Below are positions 57,821 through 64,000 of a stretch of DNA of 64,000 bases, in pieces (position 1 is the stretch's first letter; the number at the start of each line of letters is the position of its first letter). A program made the position numbers and the translations under genes. Source of the stretch: Xanthobacteraceae bacterium (GTDB lineage: Bacteria > Pseudomonadota > Alphaproteobacteria > Rhizobiales > Xanthobacteraceae). The notes beneath the pieces were generated by a model that had not been told where the DNA came from, made no database searches, and worked only from the letters and a program-made list of their open reading frames with translations. The stretch lies in NCBI GenBank assembly GCA_029266425.1, contig JAQSWY010000030.1, forward strand, positions 1 to 64,000. The letters run 5' to 3'.

Positions 57821-57887
57821 CCGCTACGCCCTATCTAACCGCCAGATCCAATCGCCACTTCCGCCGCTATCCGCGCAGGAGCCGCCC

Positions 57888-59912
57888 TTGTCCAATCGCC
57901 TGAAGGATGCCGCCAGCCCCTATCTGCTCCAGCACAAGGACAACCCCGTCGACTGGTGGCAATGGGGCCCGGAGGCCTTCGCCGAGGCACGCGGCAGCAG
58001 CCGGCCGATCCTGCTCTCCATCGGCTATGCCGCGTGCCACTGGTGCCATGTCATGGCCCATGAGAGTTTCGAGGACGCCGAGACCGCCGCCGTGATGAAC
58101 GAGCTTTTCGTGAACATCAAGGTGGACCGCGAGGAGCGGCCCGAGGTCGACCAGATCTACATGTCCGCGCTCCAGCATCTCGGCGTCCAGGGCGGCTGGC
58201 CGATGACCATGTTCCTCGACACCGAGGGCGCCCCCTTCTGGGGCGGCACCTATTTCCCCAAGGAGGCCCGCTACGGCCAGCCGGCCTTCAAGGATGTGCT
58301 CGCCACCATGGCGAGGGTCTATGCCGAGCGCGACCCACGCATCGTGCAGAATCGCGACGCCATCCTTTCCAGGCTGACCGAGAAGGCGCGGCCCGCAGGC
58401 AAGGTGACGATCGGGCTGAACGAGCTCGACGACGTCGCCTCGCGGATTTACGGCATCATGGATCCCGAGCACGGCGGGCTCCAGGGCGCGCCGAAATTCC
58501 CCAACACGCCGTTCCTCGAGCTGCTCTGGCGCGCTCATGAGCGCCGCCCGCGCGAGAGCTTCCGCAACGCCGTGCTCGATGCGCTGCACGGCATGAGCGA
58601 GGGCGGCATCTACGACCACATCGGAGGCGGCTATGCCCGCTATTCGGTCGATGACCGCTGGCTGGTGCCGCATTTCGAGAAGATGCTGTACGACAACGCC
58701 CAGCTCCTCGAATTGCTGGGCCTCGTCTTCAACGCGACCGGCGCTCCCCTCTTCCGCGAGCGCGCGGAGGAGACGGTCGGCTGGCTGTTGCGCGAGATGG
58801 TGACGGACGGCGGCGCCTTCGCCGCTAGCCTCGACGCCGATTCCGAAGGCCATGAAGGCCGCTATTACGTCTGGACGCTGAAGGACATCCTCGCCGCGCT
58901 TGGCGCCGAGGATGCGGAATTCTTCGCGCGGCATTACGACATCACCCCGTTCGGCAACTGGGAAGGCGTTTCGATCCCGAATCGGCTGGCCGGCAAGGAG
59001 CGCACCGGCGCGGACGAGGTCCGCCTCGCCATGCTGCGCGACAGATTGCTCAAGGTGCGCGAACGGCGCGTTCGCCCGGGGCTCGACGACAAGGTGCTGG
59101 CCGACTGGAACGGGCTGATGATCGCCGCCCTCACCGAGGCCGCAATGCGGCTCGATCGGCCGGAATGGCTGGAGCCGGCGACACGTGCGTTCCGTTTCAT
59201 CGCCGAATCGATGACGCGTGGAGAGAATGCCGAGCGGCTTGGCCATAGCTGGCGCGACGGCCGATTGGTGTTTCCCGGGCTCTCATCGGACTACGCCGCC
59301 ATGGTGCGGGCCGCCCTGGCGCTGCACCAGGCGACGGGCGAAGCCGAATATTTCGACCGCGCGATCGCCTGGAGCAGCGCGTTCGAGACCCATCACGCCC
59401 ATCCGGAAGGCGGTTATTACCTCACCGCCGACGACGCCGAAGGGCTGATCCTGCGCCCGGATTCCACCGCCGACGATGCCGTCACCAATCCCAATGCGCT
59501 GGCCGCCCGCAACCTGATGCGGCTCGCCGTGTTGGCCGGAGACGGTGCCTATCTCGCCCGTCTCGACCAGATGTTCGACGGCCTGCTGCCGCGTGCGGCG
59601 CCGACGCTCTACAGCCACGCCGGCCTGCTCAATGCGCTCGACACCCGGCTGCGGGCGCCGCAGATCGTCGTGGTCGGGCCACCGGGCGAGGCCGCCGACG
59701 CGCTGCTGGCAGCCGCCTTCCGCCTGCCGCGCGTCGATGTCGTGGTGCAGCGGGTGAGCGATCCGGCAGCCCTCCCCGCCGGTCATCCCGCGCGGGAAAA
59801 GGCAGAGGCCGTCGCCGGCGTCGCGGCCTTCGTTTGCGAAGGGACGGTGTGCTCACTGCCCGTCACGGAGCCGAGCCAACTGGTCGAGGTGGCGGCTGGC
59901 GGGCTCTCATGA
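57888..59912 (+). CDS. Thioredoxin-domain (YyaL/DUF255) protein
   Basis: A 674-residue protein. The N-terminal thioredoxin-like domain (~160 residues) has [20 protein letters not shown] with a CxxC pair; the rest is an alpha/alpha toroid like N-acylglucosamine epimerases, with [33 protein letters not shown] and [16 protein letters not shown]. Human spermatogenesis-associated 20 is a homologue. The function is unknown; a redox or sugar role is possible. The start is TTG at 57888 with AGGA upstream, chosen from the conserved [20 protein letters not shown]; no ATG lies nearby in frame. Confidence 0.9.
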   Translation: MSNRLKDAASPYLLQHKDNPVDWWQWGPEAFAEARGSSRPILLSIGYAACHWCHVMAHESFEDAETAAVMNELFVNIKVDREERPEVDQIYMSALQHLGVQGGWPMTMFLDTEGAPFWGGTYFPKEARYGQPAFKDVLATMARVYAERDPRIVQNRDAILSRLTEKARPAGKVTIGLNELDDVASRIYGIMDPEHGGLQGAPKFPNTPFLELLWRAHERRPRESFRNAVLDALHGMSEGGIYDHIGGGYARYSVDDRWLVPHFEKMLYDNAQLLELLGLVFNATGAPLFRERAEETVGWLLREMVTDGGAFAASLDADSEGHEGRYYVWTLKDILAALGAEDAEFFARHYDITPFGNWEGVSIPNRLAGKERTGADEVRLAMLRDRLLKVRERRVRPGLDDKVLADWNGLMIAALTEAAMRLDRPEWLEPATRAFRFIAESMTRGENAERLGHSWRDGRLVFPGLSSDYAAMVRAALALHQATGEAEYFDRAIAWSSAFETHHAHPEGGYYLTADDAEGLILRPDSTADDAVTNPNALAARNLMRLAVLAGDGAYLARLDQMFDGLLPRAAPTLYSHAGLLNALDTRLRAPQIVVVGPPGEAADALLAAAFRLPRVDVVVQRVSDPAALPAGHPAREKAEAVAGVAAFVCEGTVCSLPVTEPSQLVEVAAGGLS

Positions 59913-59920
59913 CCTAAGCC

Positions 59921-60023
59921 GTCATCCCGGCAGAAGGCGACGCCGTAGTGCCGGGATCGCGTGACGATAGCGCGCCCATTTCCGCAGACGATCCCGGATC
60001 GGCCCTCAGCCCTCCGGGATGAC
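59921..60023. repeat. Palindromic repeat, family A
   Basis: GTCATCCCGG and CCGGGATGAC form the ends; GCCGGGATCG and CGATCCCGGATCGG lie inside. It follows the thioredoxin-domain gene by 8 bases and separates it from a convergent gene. Confidence 0.8.
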
Positions 60024-60048
60024 ATCTCTCGGAGACTGGGGACAAGCC

Positions 60049-60057
60049 TGTGGAAAA
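60049..60057 (-). promoter_or_regulatory. DnaA-type box (TTTTCCACA)
   Basis: TGTGGAAAA on the plus strand is the complement of TTTTCCACA, a common alphaproteobacterial DnaA box. A single copy does not prove function. Confidence 0.45.
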
Positions 60058-60235
60058 CTTCGGGAGAAATTCGCCCGACTCTCACAGCGCCCCGCAAATG
60101 GCCCGTGGAGTTACAAGCGCCTTTTAAGGCATCGCACATCGTCCGACGCCCGGAATCGCCGCCTGGAGTCAATTGTGGGGACCGACATTTCGCAGGCGAA
60201 TCGATCCAAAAGACTCGCGCTGGTTGAAATCTCCG

Positions 60236-60622
60236 TCAGCGCTCGGTCTGACCGGGCCAGCGTGACGAGTGTCGGCCGAGCTGGATGTTCGCGAGCAACA
60301 GCGGCATGACGACGAGCAGCGCGCTGCATAGGTCGGCCTGCAGCACATAGCCGGCTCCAAGCTCGTCGCGAACGGCGGGACCGATGACCGGATCGCCCAG
60401 TTCGGCGATCAGCTCCGAGGCGAGGAAGGCGATCGGGCCCCAGATCAGCAGCGGCAGCCACCAGCGGCGGCACGCCATTACCCAGCTCATGCTCGCCACG
60501 GCGATCACGGCAAGCCACAGCGCGCCCGAGGCCGGCTCGCGATCGGAGACGGCGGCAGCGGCCGGCGCGGCGGATAGGAGCCACGCAGCGCAGATCATCA
60601 TCATGAACCGCCGCGCGCTCAT
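60236..60622 (-). CDS. Small hypothetical membrane protein
   Basis: A 128-residue protein. An N-terminal signal-like segment (MMMICAAWLLSAAPAAAAVS) is followed by three more hydrophobic stretches (LWLAVIAVASMSWVMA, WWLPLLIWGPIAFLASELIA, LCSALLVVMPLLLANIQL). I do not recognise a family. It lies 9 bases downstream of rho on the same strand, with the stop of rho directly before its start, so it may be co-transcribed with rho. Confidence 0.6.
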   Translation of the reverse strand: MSARRFMMMICAAWLLSAAPAAAAVSDREPASGALWLAVIAVASMSWVMACRRWWLPLLIWGPIAFLASELIAELGDPVIGPAVRDELGAGYVLQADLCSALLVVMPLLLANIQLGRHSSRWPGQTER

Positions 60623-60631
60623 CCCGCTGCC

Positions 60632-61897
60632 TCAGGTGTTCATGGACTCGAAGAAGTCGCCATTGGTCTTGGTCTGGCGCAATTTGTCGAGGAGGAACTC
60701 GATCGCGTCAACCGTGCCCATCGGATTGAGGATACGGCGGAGCACGTACATCTTCTTGAGCACATCGTTCGGCACCAGCAGCTCCTCCTTGCGGGTGCCG
60801 GAGCGGGTGATGTCGATCGCCGGGAAGACGCGCTTGTCGGAAACCTTGCGGTCGAGGATGACCTCGGAGTTGCCGGTGCCCTTGAACTCTTCGAAGATCA
60901 CTTCGTCCATGCGCGAGCCGGTCTCGATCAGCGCGGTCGCGATGATGGTCAGCGAACCGCCCTCCTCGATATTGCGCGCCGCGCCGAAGAAGCGCTTCGG
61001 ACGCTGCAGGGCGTTGGCGTCGACACCGCCGGTCAGCACCTTGCCGGAAGACGGCACGACCGTGTTGTAGGCGCGCCCGAGGCGGGTGATCGAATCGAGC
61101 AGGATGACGACGTCGCGCTTGTGCTCGACGAGGCGCTTGGCCTTCTCGATCACCATCTCCGCGACCTGGACATGGCGGGCGGCCGGCTCGTCGAAGGTGG
61201 AGGAAACCACCTCGCCCTTCACCGAGCGCTGCATGTCGGTGACTTCCTCTGGCCGCTCGTCGATGAGCAGCACGATCAGGTAGCACTCCGGGTGATTCGT
61301 GGTGATGGACTGCGCGATATTCTGCAGCAGCACCGTCTTGCCGGTGCGTGGCGGGGCGACGATGAGGCCGCGCTGGCCTTTGCCGATCGGCGCCACGATG
61401 TCGATGATTCGCGCGGAGAAATCCTTGCGCGTCGGGTCTTCGAGCTCGAGCTTCAGGCGCTCGTCGGGATAGAGCGGCGTGAGGTTGTCGAAATTGATCT
61501 TGTGCCGGATTTTCTCCGGGTCTTCGAAGTTGATGGTGTTGACCTTGAGCAGGGCGAAATAGCGCTCGCCGTCCTTCGGCGAGCGGATCTGCCCTTCGAC
61601 GGTGTCGCCGGTGCGCAGGCCGAATCGGCGAATCTGCGACGGCGAGACATAGATGTCGTCCGGCCCGGGCAAATAATTCGCGTCGGGCGAGCGCAGGAAG
61701 CCGAACCCATCGGACAGGATTTCGACCACGCCCTCACCGATGATGTCGGTTTCGCGGGAAGCGAGTTGTTTCAATATGGCGAACATCAGCTCCTGCTTGC
61801 GCAGTGTGCTGGCATTCTCGACTTCAAGCTCTTCGGCGAAGACGAGAAGTTCGGCCGCGTTCTTGGACTTGAGGTCCTGAAGTTTCATTTCCCCCAT
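60632..61897 (-). CDS. rho: Transcription termination factor Rho
   Basis: A 421-residue hexameric RNA helicase that ends transcription. The N-terminal [19 protein letters not shown] and the cold-shock-like RNA-binding region ([22 protein letters not shown]) are followed by the ATPase core with Walker [16 protein letters not shown] and the R-loop. A second ATG three codons on, with GGGGGA before it, is an equally good start. It fits the conserved rho-hemJ-hemE order. Confidence 0.97.
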   Translation of the reverse strand: MGEMKLQDLKSKNAAELLVFAEELEVENASTLRKQELMFAILKQLASRETDIIGEGVVEILSDGFGFLRSPDANYLPGPDDIYVSPSQIRRFGLRTGDTVEGQIRSPKDGERYFALLKVNTINFEDPEKIRHKINFDNLTPLYPDERLKLELEDPTRKDFSARIIDIVAPIGKGQRGLIVAPPRTGKTVLLQNIAQSITTNHPECYLIVLLIDERPEEVTDMQRSVKGEVVSSTFDEPAARHVQVAEMVIEKAKRLVEHKRDVVILLDSITRLGRAYNTVVPSSGKVLTGGVDANALQRPKRFFGAARNIEEGGSLTIIATALIETGSRMDEVIFEEFKGTGNSEVILDRKVSDKRVFPAIDITRSGTRKEELLVPNDVLKKMYVLRRILNPMGTVDAIEFLLDKLRQTKTNGDFFESMNT

Positions 61898-62131
61898 GGG
61901 GAAGCCTCGGATGTTGGGAGAGCGTAAGGGTGGACCTCTGACAGGTGCCCGGACGCATCAGGAGATAGGAAGGCGCTGGTCTGCGGAGCGGCTCCGGTTC
62001 GTCCGGAACCCGTCCGGCGCACGCGCCGGTGTCTGGGGCGACAACAGGCAGGTCAGTGCGTCAGCCAGCTTGGTGGAAGGCACCGGCAACATAGGCAAAG
62101 CAGTGAACCCGCGCAAGCCCACCGATAAGGT

Positions 62132-62557
62132 TTAGAAAGGCTTCACCACGACCAGAATGACGATGCCGATCATCAGCACCGTCGGCACCTCGTTGGCGAT
62201 GCGGTAGAAGCGCGCAGAGCGGGTGTTGCGGTCCTGCGCGAAGTCCCGCACCCGGGCGGTGAGGAAGCCGTGCATGGCGCTCATAGCCAGCACCAGAGCG
62301 AACTTGGCGTGGAACCAACCGGAGGCGTACCAGCCGCCGTCCCAGACCAGCCAGAGGCCCGCTAGCCAGGTGATGCCCATCGCCGGGTTGATGATGGCCT
62401 TGAGCAGCCGCCGCTCCATCACCTTGAAGGTCTCGGATTGCGGCGAGCCCGTCGGGGCCTCGCAGTGATAGACCATCAGGCGCGGCAGATAGAGCATGCC
62501 GGCCATCCAGGAGATCACCGCGAGGATGTGCAGCGCCTTGATCCATTCATAGAGCAC
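62132..62557 (-). CDS. hemJ: Protoporphyrinogen IX oxidase HemJ
   Basis: A 141-residue membrane protein with four hydrophobic helices. HALHILAVISWMAGML-type motif KALHILAVISWMAGMLYLPR and FHAKFALVLAMSAMHGFL contain the conserved heme-ligand His and the Lys required for activity. It oxidises protoporphyrinogen IX to protoporphyrin IX in the last-but-one step of heme synthesis. The start is GTG (62555-62557), three bases past the hemE stop, so both are one operon. Confidence 0.94.
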   Translation of the reverse strand: MLYEWIKALHILAVISWMAGMLYLPRLMVYHCEAPTGSPQSETFKVMERRLLKAIINPAMGITWLAGLWLVWDGGWYASGWFHAKFALVLAMSAMHGFLTARVRDFAQDRNTRSARFYRIANEVPTVLMIGIVILVVVKPF

Positions 62558-62560
62558 AGC

Positions 62561-63640
62561 TCAGCCCCGCAAGCGTTCGAGCATATGTTCGACATGGGAG
62601 ATCGGCGTCTCCGGACGGATGCCGTGGCCGAGATTGAAGATGTGGGCGGCGCCGCGGAAATCGTCGAGGATCGCGTCTATCCCCTCATCCAGCGCCTTGC
62701 CACCCACAATCAGTCGCAGCGGATCGAGATTGCCCTGCAGCGCCACCCGGGCGCCGAGGCGCCCGCGCACCGCACGGCGATCGACGGTCCAGTCAAGGCC
62801 GATCGCGTCAACTCCGGCGCCGTCGACGAGCGCCGTCAGCCCCTCGAGCGTTGCCCCCTTGGGAAAGCCGATCACCTTCGCGTCCGGAATCTCGGCCCGC
62901 ACCGCGTGGATGATCCGGGCGATCGGCCCGACGCTCCAGCGCACGAACTCCTCGGGGGCAAGCACGCCGGCCCATGAATCGAAGATCTGCACCGCGTCTG
63001 CGCCAGCCTTGAGCTGGCCGATCAGATAGGCGCTGGAGGATGAGACCAGCCGGTCGATCAGCGCCTCGAAGAAGGCGGGATCGCGCATCATGGCGAGCCG
63101 CGCCGGCGCCTGGTCGTCGGTGCCACGGCCGGCGATCATGTAGGTCGCGACGGTGAACGGCGCACCGCAGAATCCGAGCAGCGCGGTCTCCTCCGGCAGC
63201 TCGGTGCGGGTGCGGGCGACCGCCTCATAGACCTTCCCGACCTTGGCCGGATCGAGCTCGCCGGCAAGGCGCCCGAGGTCTTCGAGGTTCCCGGTGATCG
63301 ACAGCCGAGGCCCTTCCCCGGCCTCGAACCTCAGCTCGCAGCCAAGGGCATGCGGCACGACGAGGATGTCGGAGAACAGGATCGCCGCATCGAAGCCGAA
63401 GCGGCGGATCGGCTGCAGCGTCACCTCGGTGGCGAACTCCGGCGTGTAGCAGAGGGTGAGGAAATCGCCGGCCTTTTCGCGCAGCGCCCGGTACTCGGGA
63501 AGATAGCGCCCGGCCTGGCGCATCATCCAGACGGGAACCTTTACCGGCACATGGCCATTGAGGGCTTGGAGCAGCGGATTCTCTCTGCTCCGCTGGCTCG
63601 CGGACCCCTGGTGGGCGATTTCGTCCCCCGGTCCCTTCAT
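62561..63640 (-). CDS. hemE: Uroporphyrinogen decarboxylase
   Basis: A 359-residue cytoplasmic enzyme removing four acetate carboxyls of uroporphyrinogen III to give coproporphyrinogen III. Signatures are [52 protein letters not shown] and [16 protein letters not shown]. Its 5' region faces the probable replication origin, as in Caulobacter and other alphaproteobacteria. Confidence 0.97.
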   Translation of the reverse strand: MKGPGDEIAHQGSASQRSRENPLLQALNGHVPVKVPVWMMRQAGRYLPEYRALREKAGDFLTLCYTPEFATEVTLQPIRRFGFDAAILFSDILVVPHALGCELRFEAGEGPRLSITGNLEDLGRLAGELDPAKVGKVYEAVARTRTELPEETALLGFCGAPFTVATYMIAGRGTDDQAPARLAMMRDPAFFEALIDRLVSSSSAYLIGQLKAGADAVQIFDSWAGVLAPEEFVRWSVGPIARIIHAVRAEIPDAKVIGFPKGATLEGLTALVDGAGVDAIGLDWTVDRRAVRGRLGARVALQGNLDPLRLIVGGKALDEGIDAILDDFRGAAHIFNLGHGIRPETPISHVEHMLERLRG

Positions 63641-64000
63641 CTTTTAAAAATCTCTTTCAATGAGAGTCTTTTGAGTCTGTGCCTGCGAATTAGCCGTGTT
63701 ACGCCGATCCGGCAACCAATCCCCAGCCTATCCCGCCGTGCGGCGTTCATCCGGCCTGAAATAGCCATTCCTTAACAATATATTACCGAGGCTGCCGGGC
63801 TTCTCCCGGCTGTCCACGCACAGCCCTGCCGGACGATCCCCAACCGGGTCGTCTGTGGATGGAAAATGCCGCTGTCCCCAGCCCACCCTTGCCAGCGGAG
63901 TGAGGGCATGGCTTTTTCGCACCTCTGTACACAGGCCTGTGGATGACCGGCGTGAGCGATGCCGCCCGCACTGCGGAAAGCTATTTCCACCTGCATCTCG
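63641..64000. other. Probable edge of the chromosomal replication origin (oriC)
   Basis: Synteny (hemE next to oriC) and sequence signals agree. Two GANTC sites lie at 63664-63676, and a CtrA-like TTAA-N7-TTAC at 63772-63786. Near-DnaA boxes TGTGGATGG (63854) and TGTGGATGA (63939), and three TCCCCA weak-box motifs (63720, 63837, 63875) are present. A perfect palindrome CACAGGCCTGTG covers 63930-63941. No gene is seen. No exact DnaA consensus box is present in this part, so the core origin may lie beyond the window. Confidence 0.6.
63772..63786. promoter_or_regulatory. CtrA-like binding site beside hemE
   Basis: TTAACAATATATTAC fits the CtrA consensus TTAA-N7-TTAA with one mismatch in the second half, and lies 130 bases upstream of hemE in the probable origin. 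It would block initiation or regulate hemE in the cell cycle. Confidence 0.55.

Larger units (their letters stand above)
59913..60235. other. Intergenic region with family A repeat and DnaA-type box
   Basis: Downstream of the thioredoxin-domain gene (plus) and a small membrane-protein gene (minus). It contains the palindromic repeat at 59921-60023 and TGTGGAAAA (60049-60057), a DnaA-type box. No gene is seen. Confidence 0.6.

Overview
The window looks like chromosomal DNA of a high-GC alphaproteobacterium of the order Hyphomicrobiales (Rhizobiales), perhaps close to Xanthobacteraceae or Bosea. The genus is a guess. The placement rests on the gene order hemE-hemJ-rho-(thioredoxin-like)-mnmE-mnmG-rsmG-parA-parB-holA-lptE-leuS at 47.4-63.6 kb, which flanks the replication origin in this group. 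A MucR regulator, GANTC sites, a CtrA-like site beside hemE and three parS sites agree with it.

Layout. 0-1 kb: 5' end of a giant BapA-type adhesin on the minus strand, running off the left edge into (Asp-Ala)n repeats. 1.3-3.6 kb: an AraC regulator, a gene-poor stretch with a small winged-helix ORF and a broken dehydrogenase tail, and tRNA-Gly(GCC). 3.8-5.8 kb: N-carbamoylputrescine amidase and agmatine deiminase (agmatine to putrescine). 6.0-6.5 kb: mucR. 6.8-15.2 kb: a ten-gene minus-strand operon holding the complete eight-gene Nit1C cluster (nitrilase, radical SAM, GNAT, AIR-synthase-like, glycosyltransferase, flavoprotein and two small conserved proteins), extended by an LnmK-like hot-dog protein and a TenA-like protein. 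An exact sigma-54 promoter match with an adjoining inverted repeat lies just upstream. I consider this the most interesting system in the window. 15.7-19.1 kb: MocR regulator, SDR, stand-alone LigD polymerase domain. 19.3-25.9 kb: purine catabolism (uricase, two xanthine dehydrogenase-type genes, guanine deaminase, UraD-UraH fusion) covering guanine to allantoin. 25.9-29.6 kb: EAL protein, glutamine amidotransferase, TerB-like protein, GntR regulator. 30.0-33.4 kb: tripartite tricarboxylate transporter. 34.1-37.6 kb: zwf and edd (upper Entner-Doudoroff pathway). 37.8-40.2 kb: arfB, cNMP-binding protein, response regulator, L,D-transpeptidase. 40.3-40.7 kb: IS5-type remnant. 40.7-44.2 kb: enolase-superfamily enzyme and MFS transporter divergent from a LysR regulator. 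44.2-47.3 kb: YggS, VOC protein, diguanylate cyclase. 47.4-64 kb: origin-proximal core genes, with the probable edge of oriC at the right end.

Many intergenic spaces, mostly between convergent or tail-to-tail genes, hold large palindromic repeats of a few families. They look like REP/BIME-type elements that could double as terminators.
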